A stretch of DNA of 64,000 nt from Lamellibrachia columna (GCA_963662155.1 OY759261.1:2069727-2133726), one strand, 5' to 3'; shown: positions 1 to 12,070, numbered from the stretch's first letter. Notes: generated by a model not told the origin, from the letters alone. Numbers and translations: made by a program.

Positions 1-274
1 AATTATGAATACTTTGCCAGCAATTAGCGCTCGACAATGAAACGTATCTTGGTTGTGGATAAATTTGCATGTTACCCGTATTAATAAGTAACCCGGGGGG
101 GCAGGGCTTACCTGGGGCACGGGATATCAGTGAAGTAACAATAGTCGATGATTTAAGTTAAATACCCGAACTAGTGAGGATGAAACGGAAAACAACATGG
201 TCTGAGTTTCGCGGGGTTAGCGAATAGTGTGCTGACTTAGGCATCGGTCAACCCGGTTGGACAACCCGGCTAAC

Positions 275-715
275 TGCTCTGAAAATGCCCCCCGAATGCT
301 GCGGAACAGCCGGAAATTTCCTATATCGGATAAATGCCCGCCATCTTGGCGGAAAACCTTCGCCGGGCTGTTCCAAAGGTACTTATGGCTCATAACGCAG
401 CATTAACGGATGCAACGCGAGCCGCTCCCGTATCAAAATCGAAATGGCGCTATTTCTTGCGGCGGTCGATTTGGCAAAGACATACCTGACGGACCCCTAA
501 AGCTAACAATTCATCACCTAGTCTACCTAGTTGCGACCCTACTGCCTCTGGAGGTGGGGGAAACTTCCCATCTAGATCTTTGCCCCCAAGAAGGGTAATG
601 ACTATGTCGGGGACGCGGACAGAAATCCGGGTCATGGTCGCCGGTTATCGGAATGTTTTAATGGACGCTCCCCTTCGACCCATAAAACGAACTGTACAGG
701 TGTGACCTAGTCCTT
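275..715 (-). pseudogene. SGNH-hydrolase-like fragment, retroelement type, frameshifted
   Basis: On the minus strand the frame ending near 450 reads PDIVITLLGGKDLD, which resembles block III (G-x-N-D) of SGNH hydrolases with Asn replaced by Lys. It continues to LLALGVRQVCLCQI. A frameshift near 440 is followed in another frame (about 345-275) by FRQDGGHLSDIGN and RSIRGAF, which resembles block V (D-x-x-H) and the C-terminal signature of SGNH proteins carried by invertebrate retroelements. The same layout occurs in the intact SGNH gene at 23472-24086. The role in such elements is not established. Fragmented, with stops; no other element parts recognised around it. Domain order is seen directly; the retroelement origin is inferred. 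Confidence 0.5.
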
Positions 716-759
716 CTAAGTCGTAAAGTAGACCCGCAGATTCTATGAACGCGCCCAAC

Positions 760-1447
760 CAATACGCGTGGCTATGCCCAGGCACAAGCACATCTAGATC
801 CGACTTCGCCGCCGACATAGTGAATGGCCGATTGCGGGAAGTTTAAACACATAACGAAACAAGAGCTGAAACGAGTGTTGAGGCGATCTTCCTCCTGCAA
901 GTCAGTAGTCGCAGATCGAAGTGTGGACTCTCAAAACGTATTTGAAGACGTAACGACGGTTGGTAAAAACCAAAGTGTTTCGAGAGACAAATTTTAGACA
1001 CAACTTCGCAATGCAGAGACTGGAGCAGGAGTGAAAGATTCAAGCTAATGGCTCCGGTTTGAACTGGTTTCCGCTAAGCCGTGATTGGCTGGCTAGCGCG
1101 GAGTAATACAATTTATTTGGCCAAATAGTTCCGGTGTAGTTTTGGACACCCAGGGCAAGTTTAGCGAAGACCTGCCTTGGTTATTTCATAAAACTTGCAT
1201 AAATTCATTTATACATGTTTATGTGCTATATATTATTACAAAATGACATAGTTCGATGATATTGGTGTGGCGATGTAGCACTAGTGTCAATGTTTAATCA
1301 AATGTTAATGTCTTTGTGTCACCAGCAGTTGAACCGTGACGCGGAGTCCGTGTTTCATGTCGACCACGCCGTGAGGTGCTTTGGCGTATGACCCGGTCAA
1401 CCACGGTTGTGTCTTAGCTCAGGCGAATTGAAGGTTGTGTCCAGCAG
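760..1447. other. No gene recognised
   Basis: Unique-looking sequence of mixed composition. A 66-codon minus-strand reading frame (843-1043) has no recognisable motif and is not supported as a gene. Confidence 0.4.
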
Positions 1448-1499
1448 TGTGACAACACCGTGTGACAACTCCGTGTGACAACCCCGTGTGACAACACCG
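1448..1499. repeat. 13-bp tandem repeat, 4 copies
   Basis: Four consecutive copies of a 13-bp unit of the form tgtgacaacaccg with single-base variants at one or two positions. Confidence 0.8.
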
Positions 1500-1704
1500 A
1501 CACAGTTCGATCATGAAATACGCCGTGGCACGTCGTCGGGGGTCAACGAGTCGATGATGTCGTATATATTATTCTACATATCCTAGAGTTGTTTCGTGCT
1601 TGAAATATTATAACTCGCTGCAATAAACACCGTGTTGTGTTGGACATTGTTCGTTGGTTCAGTTGCAGTTAATATAAACACACGCTCATATGTGCACACT
1701 AGTG

Positions 1705-3357
1705 CTTGCACGGGCCTATAATTTGAGCCAAATCCCGGTCCGTAATTATCAGTTATAATCCAGGCCCGACCCAAGCCCGCAAAAATTCTTAAAACCCAGC
1801 CCGGCCCAGGCCCGCAAGCTTGGATTTAGGCCCAGGCCCGATTCAGACCGTTAATGTTTGGCCCAGGCCCGGCCCGCACGTTTCAGGCCCAGGACCGGCC
1901 CATACCCACGGGTCAAAGACGGGTAAGCCCGCAAGCCCGCGGCCCGCTAATTTAAAAAAAAAATAAACCTATTATCTTATAATAAAAACGAAACACAAAT
2001 ATACTGTAATACATACGTATTGTTTTATTAAATAACATAACACAAATAATATATGAACACTGTATAATGTCTGCTAGTCTGCTGTCTACTGTCCATAGTG
2101 TGCTGGACGAGTTCTAGAAATCCAGCACAACTAACTGCTTCAAACGGACGAATGTCCTGAAGAAAAATAATAAACTTTTTATAGTTATTGCTATTAAGTA
2201 TCGTAACATATTTTTATGTATGGCTTTAATTTATTGGCTTATGGTTAGGGTAGGATATTTGTTTATCTAACCCCAACTTAATCCTAATGCAAACCATAAC
2301 ACTAATTTAAGTTGTTAATTGAATTAGCTCAACTAAGTTAACTTAATTTAATTAATTAATGTTACCAGTAAGGGCAGTTAATTTGGTATTAATTGATATT
2401 TCACTTAAATGTCACCCACTGCACTGACACCCAGTGATATTTCCAGCAGGCCTGCAGCCACTAGCCTGAGACAGATCAGGTTCAGACATGTGTGCATTGG
2501 CACAAGTGTGAATGAATCAGTACTGGGGAAAGTGTAGACACTAAACAGTAGACACTAGTTAACACAATTGAAAAATACCAGCTACCAACTAGGGTGGGCA
2601 CTGAGCGGTTGGCAGCTGCCAGTGAGCAGGTCATTCAGTCAGGCAACATTTGGAGGTAAGACAATAGAATGTCCACTGGTAGGGTCAAAGGGTGAAGCAC
2701 TGATGGTTAATCATGGCTTGATTTCCTCTGCAAATATGTCTAAAGTAAATATTTGGGGCTGGCTACTTCCAGCCAAGTGAACTTATGGGGCCATTAGATT
2801 TATGCAAAAGGCTACATTCATACCAAAAATATGCATCTGTAACATCTGTATTCTGCATGTATTATGTAGTAGTAATACGTGCTGTGTAATGTGTGTATTG
2901 TGTATGCAATACTATGCATTAATTTGCTATTATATGAAATGTCTCTATTAAAAGAATGCACATTATTATAATTATATCATTGAAAGTCCCATTGTTGAAA
3001 AGAGGTTAAACTAAATTCCAATATATAAAGCGCTGGTGTTATTCATAATTCCATGAAAAGTCTCAATTTGCAACAATGTAATACTAAAGAAATAATTTTA
3101 AACATTCATTAACCGAAAATACAATTTTTTATAAATTTTTATTAATATTAAAATAAACAATCTAGGTTTTGTATTAATAGTTTTATTAGTTCCAGGCCAG
3201 GCCCAAGCCCGATGTGGTTAATATTTTTCATCCCAGGCCCAGCTCGGGCCCGCAAAATGTAAGCCCAGGCCCGGCCCGCGCAAATGTGTAGAGGCCCGGC
3301 CCAGCCCGCGGGCTGCGGGCCGGGCTGAGCTTGGCCCAAAGCCCGGCCCGTGCAGGG
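1705..3357. mobile_element. Non-autonomous hAT-like DNA transposon
   Basis: The element begins cttgcacgggcc and ends ggcccgtgcaggg, so the termini are imperfect inverted repeats. Both ends are flanked by the same 8-bp direct repeat CACTAGTG (1697-1704 and 3358-3365), the target-site duplication length typical of hAT elements. Both subterminal regions (about 1720-1950 and 3190-3350) are dense in degenerate GGCCC/GCCCG motifs in inverted orientation, as in several hAT families. The AT-rich 1.2-kb interior has no transposase-like reading frame, so the copy would need a transposase in trans. The target duplication is itself a palindrome, so its exact edges could shift by a base or two. Confidence 0.7.
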
Positions 3358-3365
3358 CACTAGTG

Positions 3366-3480
3366 CACAAACACAGGCACTCACACACATGCACACACGC
3401 ATACATGAATACATACATATTATATATACTTACATACGTTCGTACGCACGTACATACACACGCGCATGCGTGCATGCGTC
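3366..3480. repeat. Imperfect CA/TACA-rich simple repeat
   Basis: Runs of cacacatgcacaca, tacatacata and cgtacgcacgta directly to the right of the hAT-like element. Low complexity; the reading frames across it are artefacts. Confidence 0.7.
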
Positions 3481-3699
3481 AACTTTTGCTTAATTCTTTC
3501 ACGGTGGAGTAGTAGACGTATTTTGTTTATGCATACCAAAATCTATCTCAAAGTTATCAGTGATACTGTCACACTTATATTACGTGTCATTTATTTATTT
3601 GTGGAATTTCTCAAAAAGATATAATTTCCCATTTTGTGGCTATTTGTTCACATTTACAAAATGTAAAAAAAATCGTGTAACATAACCTGCACATTGAAT

Positions 3700-4640
3700 T
3701 GAATTGGAGTGGCTTGATTAAGAGAATATGGTAGTCCATGGACCAGATAAGAGAAACCCTCCCCCCAGGGAATTTACGGCACAATATTTTTTAAGAAGCT
3801 TATAACATACGCAATTGAAATTCAGTTGTTTGCAATTTGGTAATTGCTGAAATCGTGTATTTTGGCTGGTTTAATACAACCAGTGTCATTCGCAAAGTTC
3901 GAAAGTAAGGACGGGGGTAGGGAAAGATAGTAGTCCATTTTATCAACATATATCTGCTGACCATAGCAAATGAGGTACTGTTGGAAAGGTATTTGAATAT
4001 ACTTTCCAAAGGTGTTACAGTTAACATATAATTATGAAAGAATGACATCATTATGACATCATACTTGAACAAAGTTATAGAATTGCTCAACATTTTAGTC
4101 CACAAGCCAGATTGGGGAACCCCTACAACGAGTCCCAAGTAGGGAATTTACGTCACAATATTTTTTAGGAAGCTCATAGCATACACATATGAAATTCAGT
4201 TGTTTGCCACCTGCGAATTGCTGCAACTGTGTATTTTTGGTGGTTTAATACAACCAATGTCATCCGCAAAGCTTGAAAGTAAGGACGGGGTAGGGATAGA
4301 CAGTAGTCCATTGTATCAACACATATCTGCTGACCATAGCATTTGAGGTATCATTGGAAAGGTATTTGAAAATGGTTTCCAACGACGTTAAGATAACATG
4401 TAATTATGCAAGAATTATATAATTATGACGTCATACTTGAGCTAGGTTATAGAATTACTCAACATTTCAGTTCACAGGCCATGTAAGGGAACCCCCTACA
4501 ACAGAATCCCACCTAGTGAATTTGCGCCATAATATTTTTTTAGGAAGCTTACACATGTGAAATTCAGTTGTTGTACACCTGGAAATTGCTGCAATCGTGT
4601 ATTTTGGTGGTTCAATACAACCAGTGTCATTCGCTGGGGA
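3700..4640. repeat. Tandem repeat of ~370 bp, about 2.5 copies
   Basis: The block starting gggaatttac..cacaatattttttaggaagct recurs at about 3770, 4141 and 4508. Each copy contains gaaattcagttgttt, a cgtgtatttt motif, aatacaaccagtgtcat and agtaaggacggg, diverged by roughly 10-20 per cent by eye. A 112-codon minus-strand frame lies inside the first copy but is not conserved in the others, so I treat it as non-coding. Confidence 0.8.
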
Positions 4641-5952
4641 CACTTGCAGTTGCAGACACTTTGAGCTAACTTTGATTCTATATTTAGATCAAGGTTGTGG
4701 CTGAGATGTCTTTACCGTTATCAGAAATTGGCTTTACCTTTATCAAACATTCTCCTTATCACGGTACACTGCAGTCACTTTATAGATTGGTAAAGATATG
4801 GCACAATAATTATATTAAACTCGGAATTTCTGCACAAATGTTTCAGCTCAAGCTTTGCTGCTTCTTGTGTGCATTAGCATAAAAATATGAATCATACTAG
4901 TGGAAAAAAACAATACAAATTAAACAAATATTTTTTACACGTTACGTTACCGTTATTGGGCACTTTTCGCGATAATGATCCATATACTTGTATAGCAGAA
5001 AGCCCCGACCAGTATTATAATACTTGCCATGCACGTGCGTACCAATTTTGTTCGGTAGCGTTGTTTTGTCGTCAATAATTGCATGTATTTAATTAAAAAT
5101 AAACACAAACTTTCTAACAATTTATTTGCACTGAATCGATTAAATTACTATTAGTGATTTATAATATATATTCCTTGCGCAAAAATATCTTCGTATTTTT
5201 GTGATATCGGAAATGACAATTGACCTTTAGGCCCCCTATGACTTTGGCTATGACAATGCATGCTATGACTATGATTATGACTATGTACAAAACCTAGAGT
5301 CGGTAAGACGCGATATGCTCACCTTTCTGTCAGATTTGATCGAATTTCGCTTGAAGAAAATATGTCACATTGGAGCCACCTTTTCAGTTATGCATCAAAG
5401 CTACATTATACGGCTGAACAACACAATGTAATTTTGCCAGGGACATCATTTTCTGAAATAATAAACCACCCATAATTTGTGGGAAAGGAGCACAAACTGC
5501 TATTTTGATTTTATACTTTACGCAACTTGCCCGTCCGTGCATTCTGGATTGCCGGTGCAAATATCATTATGTATCAGTTTTAATTAATTTACTGTAACAT
5601 TCGTTAATTTCGTCATATTTGATGTAACAAGCTTGCAGACACAGTTTCATGGCTACATTTTTGGGGCATTGTTGCATTTACTTGATTGTTTGCAGTGCAA
5701 CAACATTTTGTAATGATGACTATTATTGGCTAATCAAAACATTAGGGCTATAGTTAGCCGAGGCTATCGTTATATGCAGTAACATGTCATTGGTTATCAA
5801 TTCCAAATACGCCATCTGTTGGATAATTAAAAAAGCAAAGCCGTTCGACAGATGGTGTTATTAGTCAACAGTTGATGTGTTTTATTGAAGGATGTGAACG
5901 CGCAACGATTGCAACCCAACTAATGACTGGGAGAAGCAACAAAGCTCGTTCA
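4641..5952. other. AT-rich anonymous DNA
   Basis: No domain, RNA gene or repeat boundary recognised. Two short plus-strand frames (4697-4882, 4887-5078) look like chance frames. A short imperfect tatgac/tatgat run lies near 5240-5285. Confidence 0.4.
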
Positions 5953-6012
5953 ATGTATGTATGTATGTATGTATGTATGTATGTATGTATGTACGTACGT
6001 AAGTATGTATGC
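5953..6012. repeat. (ATGT)n microsatellite
   Basis: About 14 tetranucleotide units, degrading to acgtacgtaagtatgtatg at the right end. Confidence 0.95.
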
Positions 6013-7194
6013 GTAGCGGGGCTAGTTGAATCAAGAAACATTCGCTTGTCCCTTTTATTTCAAAGCCAGAATCAACCCCGCAAACATAAACATATTTTCA
6101 CTTATGTATTCCTAATATGGCACGTACTAATTATGGCTGAACGTTAACATTTTGCTAATTGCAGCCCCATTGGATTACAACCGTATTAATTACGAATTCA
6201 TTTTAACAAAATGTATGCCTCATGTAAATAACAACAGTATTAACTAAGTCCGCTTAAATACATACATAACTGTGAAGATTCGTAGTGGTCTGTTGTTTAA
6301 AGTCACATCGGTACAAAACACAATCCGACTTGACTACGCAATATATATTTGAGCCACACCAAACATCAATCCTAGCACCTTGCCATTCTCGCTATGCCTC
6401 CAATAGGTACCGATTCCTTGCGTCGAGCTGGCCACCGACACCGGATCTAACAGTAACAAAAATTATTGACATACTAAATACCACATAAAACACATTACTG
6501 CCGTATGCAGGTATGGTCCCATTCTTAATGGCACCCTCGTAATTACAACACGTACGCTACTACTTCTTTACAACAACGAAATTACTACAATGACGTACTA
6601 AAATGACAATGTATCAAGGCAGATTTTGCTATTAATAGTATTATCGCCCACAACGTGGTAGTTGTGGGCTTTCCCATTCGCAACAGAAATCAGACAATTA
6701 TCTTCGTTTTCACGTAGCTTATATGATTCTACTATATTTACCTTACCTATAACTAGGCGCATAAATAAATAAACAAATTATATTTCCATACAGCAATGAT
6801 TATAATAAATTTGTCTAGTGTCAGTAACAGCCTATCGTCAGACGGCCACAATGTCATTGGAATACGTCAGAGGGCATCACAATCGAGGGCTCACTGTGTG
6901 AATCATGACCTAGTCAGGAAGCAGGCGTGAACCACTGGCCAGCATCTCAATGTACGTCAGAAATAGTTGCATCCACTAGCATGACACATATGATAGTACT
7001 GTGTATTGTGTGAACATAGAAATGTAAAGTATATGCTAGATTGATTTAATTAGTTTTCAATAATTAATTGTAGTAAGTCATTAGGGCGCTTTTTAATTGA
7101 TATATTAAACACCCAGGTTAGCAAAAAGCAGGGTTCAAAAAGCTTGTAGCTAATCCACCCAAGTGGATTTGACAAGGTCCATATTGTGCCAAAG
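6013..7194. other. Anonymous intergenic DNA
   Basis: Nothing recognisable. A small perfect hairpin cccacaac/gttgtggg with a 6-base loop lies at about 6648-6669. Confidence 0.4.
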
Positions 7195-7445
7195 ATTGAT
7201 TATAATGTTTAAAGCACTTCCTCCCCTCATATTATCCTGACATTTGATGATAATGTTTAAAGCACTTCCTCCCCTCATATTATCCTGACATTTGATGATA
7301 ATGTTTAAAGCACTTCCTTCCCGCCTCTAATCCTGACATTTGATAATTATGTTTAAACCATTTCCTCTAATTCTCTATTCCTGACATTTGATGATAATGT
7401 TAAAAAACACTTCCTCCCATCCTCTAATCCTCACATTTGCTAAAT
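7195..7445. repeat. 48-bp tandem repeat, about 5 copies
   Basis: Units contain taatgtttaaagcacttcct and atcctgacatttgatga, starting at about 7203, 7251 and 7299, then two shorter and more diverged units up to about 7440. Confidence 0.9.
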
Positions 7446-8450
7446 TGCTTTGACCTCGGAGGTTAACGAAACTCGGGAACGGGAAGAACCCTGGGAACCC
7501 TGGATGGACCCAGCTCCAAAAAGTTAATTTGCAGATGTGTCCAGCGGTTTGGACGGAGGTTGGCTTAGCAAGTTGAACCAATGGTAAAGCGTATTGGGTA
7601 TTTATTATATTATTTTATTATAGCGCCTCTAGTGACGACGTCTGAATTTGGTAAACTGAGAGTATAGATACACTGTTTTTCATTGTTAATTTTTCTGTCT
7701 CCTCGGGTAAATCGAGCGGTTTAATAGGAATCATTTACAGTTCATATTAATACATGAACTACAATAATATTGATGAAGCAGTGTGAAGTTGTTACTACGC
7801 ATTAATACCTACCTCATTCATAACTAATACTTCATAAATCTGTAGTGTTCAATATAATATTTCCTAAAGACTACTACTACTATTAATGTTCCACATGCTT
7901 CCTTTCACTGAACACCATATTATTGCCGTAACATACCTAACAGTGCATCCCGCGTTTCTCTCCACAGTAGGCCTACTACGTTCTCGATCATTCCACCAAT
8001 AATGTCATCAACACACATCGGCCATTGCATAATTCTTTCAGCCTCGGCCTTTACATATTCTATAATGTACTCCAGTTCTTTGATTCCTATCACTATGACT
8101 TTGCTCATGATGCTTGTGTCTATCATGTCGGCATCGCTGGCTGAGGTGTATCAGAGTCCGCGTCGCTGGATGACATGATCCGTCTATACGCACACGTTTT
8201 GTTTGCTTCTTATAATAATAATAGTAATAATAATTAACTTATATGACGCCTATATTCTCAAGAACCTGAGCTCAAAGGCGCAACAAAACAGAATCATTGA
8301 GCATAATCGTGAACAGGGACGCGCAAAAGTCATTATCAGAACGAGGGGCAACCGAAGATTTATTGTGGAAATGCAATTTGGAATAAATATGTTATTAATT
8401 TTTTTTTGGAAGATAGCTATAGTTTCAGATGTTTTCAATGTGATGGGGAG
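7446..8450. other. Anonymous DNA with one doubtful small ORF
   Basis: A minus-strand frame at 7920-8126 (68 codons) is acidic/hydrophobic and could extend to an upstream ATG near 8177 only through a frameshift. It matches no family I recognise. The rest is AT-rich and featureless. Confidence 0.3.
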
Positions 8451-9771
8451 TTAATTCCAGACCCTAGGCGCAGCGACAGAGACAGCTTGTTTGCCCAAGT
8501 TAAGTTTTGTTTTAGGCACATTAAGTTTTTGTGAAATTGATGATCTGAGCTGCCTAGGGATATTTGAAAGATGCAGGAGACTAGCCAAGTAGGGTGGTTG
8601 TTGTGTAGATAGAGCACGATGTGTAAGAGTGGACAGCTTAAAAGAAATTCGATAAGTAACAGGAAGCCAGTGTAACTGTGTACGTAGTGGTTGTGGTGGT
8701 GAAAACCGAGGCGTCCTGAGAACCACACGTGCGAGACAATGTTGTACTCGTTGGAGTTTAGCCAAGTCTCTTTTAACAATGTTATTTAGTAGTCAATTAC
8801 AATAGTCAAGGCGGCTACTAATTAATACCGTTGATATTGTTTTAGCAGTAGATATATATATGTGACACCGAATTCGACAGAGATCACATATATGATAGAA
8901 ACAAGTTTACATACTTGAGAAATACGCAGGCGAAAGTTTAAATTACTATCAAAGACATCACCTAGATTAAGAACATTATCTGATGGGAATGTTTCACTGC
9001 AGTTTAACTGGAAAATGGCTGATGACCCTATTTCGCTGTTGCTTAGTGCCACTAATAATAAGGTATCTTTTATTTGGATTATGCTTTATCTTATCTGATT
9101 CAATCCAAAATGAGATATCAGAAAGACAATCACTTAAAGTCGAAACAAATTCTTGTGCATTTGATTGTGAAAGTGATATGTAAACATGTGTGTCGTCAGC
9201 ATACAGGTAATGACTGAGATTATGATTAATAATGACTTGGCTGAGATACGTAGTATATAAGCTAAACAGAACAGGGCCAAGGACAGATCCTTGCTGCACT
9301 AAGAACGGAAGATAATGTGCCAGATATGTTATTGCTTTGGTGTTTGTCTGAAAAATATGATTTGAACCACCGAAGAGCTGTGCCAGAAATGCCAAAATGC
9401 CAATGAAAGCTTTGTAAGAGGATTACATGATTAAGCATATCGAAAGCAGCTGAGAGGTCTAGTAAAGTGAGTGCTGTGACTTTGCCATTGTCCATATTGA
9501 CAACTATATCATTGTGTATCTTGAGAAGAGCCGTTTCTGATGAGTGAAATAGTTCATATGCAGACTGTAGATCATTTGATAAGTGATGTATATACATATG
9601 TTCGTGAAGGCGATTAGCAACTACTTTTTCCAATACATTTGATAGGACTATAGTAGTTAGTGAGTGCATCTGAATCCTGAAGGATGGGTCCCATATTTCG
9701 ATGGCTACTAAAAATAGATTTTTGGGGAAAACCCGCTGGGAGTATGGGGAAAGAGGTGTAATATCGTTCAC
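8451..9771 (-). pseudogene. LINE reverse transcriptase, CR1/L2-like, decayed
   Basis: Successive minus-strand frames give a reverse transcriptase from N to C: LEKVVANRLHEHM (~9620), LLDLSAAFDMLNH (palm motif A, ~9460), QGSVLGPVLFSLY (~9280), YADDTHVYISL (catalytic YADD, ~9195) and the C-terminal segment with LHWLPVTYRISFKL (~8670). The order and wording match non-LTR retrotransposons of the CR1/L2/Rex1 group, which insert by target-primed reverse transcription. The catalytic YADD is intact, but at least three frameshifts separate the blocks, and the endonuclease domain and 5' part are absent. It lies immediately left of the Polinton. 5' truncation is usual for LINE copies. Confidence 0.88.
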
Positions 9772-9890
9772 AGGACATCAACGCCCCCGTCGGCTGTAGT
9801 ACTACACGAGCGACATGAGCGCTCAATAGCCTCGAAAGGACTGGTCAAGGTGTCCTGTAATAGAGGTCAGAGGTCATGCGACGTAAACGA

Positions 9891-9936
9891 GCGGCGACAG
9901 CGGCGGCGGCAGCGGCGGCGGCGGCGGCGGCGGCGA
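9891..9936. repeat. (CGG)n microsatellite
   Basis: About 15 CGG triplets with two interruptions, at the left edge of the GC-rich block. Confidence 0.9.
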
Positions 9937-10096
9937 ACATCAGTCATTAACAGGGATCAAAGGGCCTAACGAGGAAACGAGAAACGAACAAAACACGGCA
10001 TTGTACGAGTGCACACGTATCTCATTGAAAAACACACAAGCATGATACAACAAGGGTAGCGTGTAATACCACTAAGACTACAACTATGGCGGGTAC

Positions 10097-10265
10097 GGTG
10101 ATGACGTTACTTGCGAGTGTTGACCACTACGCCAGAGGTCGTGAGCTTAGGGGTGTGTCCACCCCGCCAGTGACTCAATGGTGATGATGAGGCGACTTGC
10201 GGGTGTTTACTACCACTCCAGAGGTCGTGAACTTAGGGGTGTGTCCACCTCGCCAGACACTCAAT
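10097..10265. repeat. 84-bp direct repeat, 2 copies
   Basis: Two copies starting ggtgatga, each containing ccagaggtcgtga.cttagggg and tgtccacc.cgccag. They lie between the left edge of the Polinton and its last gene, where a terminal or subterminal region would be expected. Confidence 0.8.
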
Positions 10266-10301
10266 CGATGTAAGATAAAAGATAGTACAGTCTAACCTGT
10301 C

Positions 10302-10640
10302 TCAGCTGTTTAAGCCAATCAAATACGCGGCAATCTTAGCTACACAATACTGTCCACAAACGATAGACAAAGGACTCTGAAGTCTCTTGCTACTATGAGT
10401 CCACTCGGAACAATGTTCGTTCATGAAGGTGCGGAACGCCGCGTGTCGTGGCGGCAAACCGTATGAGCAGAAGAATTCGCCGCATCCATCGGCGTCCAGG
10501 TACAGCGCTTTCCAATGTTCACCCGGTTCGTCGCCGTCGTCAGTGTTGCACACGAAGGCGACCGGCAAAGCGTCTATCGTCGTAGATAGTCCGTCTTTGG
10601 GTAAGACGCCCCGAAAGTTCGACGTGGTGCGTGGTCCATC
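10302..10640 (-). pseudogene. PRO: Polinton adenain-like cysteine protease
   Basis: This family matures capsid proteins in Polintons, adintoviruses and adenoviruses. Visible on the minus strand: FRGVLPKDGL (~10615-10585), VAFVCNTD, the catalytic-His region GEHWKALYL (~10520), EFFCSYGLPP (~10465), and the Gln-Cys region LQSPLSIVCGQYC (~10375-10345). The His, the Gln and the nucleophile Cys are present. The acidic residue normally found before S-Y-G (F-D-S-Y-G in relatives) is Cys here, so the triad looks incomplete. The N-terminal start is out of frame with the body. It is the last gene in the transcription direction, downstream of the major capsid gene (stop at 10677). Confidence 0.85.
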
Positions 10641-10676
10641 GGCAGTAGTCTGGTGGCGATCTGCAGAGGGTCCGTC

Positions 10677-11781
10677 TCAGTAGTCGCAGATGTTGTTGTC
10701 GCTCTTGTCTATTTCCAGCACGGACACGAACTCGGCGTATGCAGTGCATCACGGAAATGCATCTGGATGTGCAGGTTGCCCTTTTGTACCAGATGGAAGC
10801 AGGTTCCATCGCACTCGTCCGGGGTCAGGTCAAAACCGAAGTAGGTGTAGCCGTGCCGGAAGTCGCTGCGACACAGTCCTTTCCCCTCGTCCTGCCACAC
10901 CTCAACAATCGAGGAGAACATGTTCATGCAGCTCCTGATGAAGAGGTTGTCGTCGAAATTCGGTTGGAAAGGTTTGGGTGGCATCTGTCGCCCGTCCACG
11001 TACACTACGAGGAAGTTGATGGCGTGAAACGGATTTTTGTCGTACGAACCGTTGTACGCATCGTTATCAATGCAGCACAGCGCCAGACGTTTCTGCAGAG
11101 TGCCGAGGAACAGGTTATCGTGCGTGTTCGATCGGGCGCCCGCGGGAATGGCTTACACCTTGCAGTCGACTGACCGCATCGGATACTTGACCGTGCTCTT
11201 CTCGAGGGCCTTGATGTGCGCCATCTGCACGGACGGGTACAGTGAAGCCTTATTTGCAAACAAGGTGGCATTGATGATGGTTATTTTGTAATCGGGGTTG
11301 GCACCACCGGCCATGAGCGCAAACGCGGACTTACTGCGCCCCAGTAGACGCCGTTGATGAAGAAATATCCTGCAGAAACAGGTCCACATGGAGACGGCCT
11401 ATCATGTCGAAGACCCGACTCCGTATGATGTTCGCTGGTCAGCAGCGTCGCTATGTAGGCAAGATACACATTGGTCAAAGGGGTCAGGTAGACGTCGACT
11501 TGACCGAACAGGGAATGCAGCCAGTTATACACCGGGCCCACGGTCGAGGTCGGCCCCATCGGCTCGGGTCACCTTCGCCTGTACGAGTAGTATCGTGTTG
11601 GCGAGATCCAGGTAATCGTCTCCCGATATCAATAATTCTATCGGTCCACCCGAGTCGAGAGAGGCCATGGGCTGATGTTCCACTATATGGCTGTCGACGA
11701 TGCTGTTCTGAGTCGGGGGTACAGTAAAGAGATCCAGCTCGCTCTTGACCCCCTCGCACAACTGTCTATGCACGAACGCCA
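10677..11781 (-). pseudogene. MCP: Polinton major capsid protein (double jelly-roll)
   Basis: The start at 11781 gives a short leader, then KSELDLFTVPPTQNSIVDS, a signature of the N-terminal jelly roll of Polinton MCPs. Further blocks in other frames are YNWLHSLFGQVDVYL (~11530-11490), ATLFANKASLYPSVQ (~11265-11220), FQPNFDDNLFIRSCMNMF (~10955-10905) and a C-terminal LEIDKSD ending at 10677. Trimers of this protein form the hexons of an icosahedral shell. At least four frameshifts break the ~1.1-kb gene, and it is somewhat short for the family, with a probable internal loss around 11390-11150. The first codons overlap the end of the upstream basic-protein gene by 16 bp. Confidence 0.85.
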
Positions 11782-12068
11782 TCGTCGAATGTGTCGGCCT
11801 CACGTTTCTTGGGCGTCTGTATCTTGCGCTGTATCGCCACTGTAGTGACTCCATTCTTCGCAGACGCGAGTTTTATACGTTTTCGAGGTCGCACGCCAGG
11901 GTTCAAAAGGCCACTCAACAGGTTTTTACCAGCATCCGTGACTCGTCGTTTGGCTGCCTTTTTATGCTCTGTCCGGACAAGACGTCCGTGACATCGATGG
12001 TATCGGGCACCGGCGAAGTAGGGCAGTGCACCACCCGACGGACGCGCATTATAGTCGTTGTAATTCAT
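11766..12068 (-). CDS. Small basic Polinton protein, possible core/DNA-associated protein
   Basis: An intact 100-residue frame, unusual in this decayed element. It starts near GGALPYFAGARYHRCHG, a Gly/aromatic/Arg-rich N-terminus that recurs in small Polinton ORFs located between penton and MCP. It continues through Lys/Arg-rich stretches (RPRKRIKLASAK, QRKIQTPKKRE). The position and basic character suggest a core or minor virion component comparable in role to adenovirus core/cement proteins; this is inference. It begins 2 bp after the penton-like gene stops (12071) and overlaps the MCP start by 16 bp, the compact spacing expected of real genes. Confidence 0.6.
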   Translation of the reverse strand: MNYNDYNARPSGGALPYFAGARYHRCHGRLVRTEHKKAAKRRVTDAGKNLLSGLLNPGVRPRKRIKLASAKNGVTTVAIQRKIQTPKKREADTFDDGVRA

Positions 12069-12070
12069 CT

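Noticed and set aside
3148..3475. Gly/Pro/Ala-rich and Cys-rich minus-strand frames
   Set aside because: They cover the GGCCC-rich subterminal zone of the hAT-like element and the adjacent simple repeat.
9772..10300. Polinton left terminal inverted repeat
   Set aside because: I compared it by eye with the reverse complement of the 20.3-21.1 kb region and found no convincing match; only a local direct repeat (84 bp) is visible.
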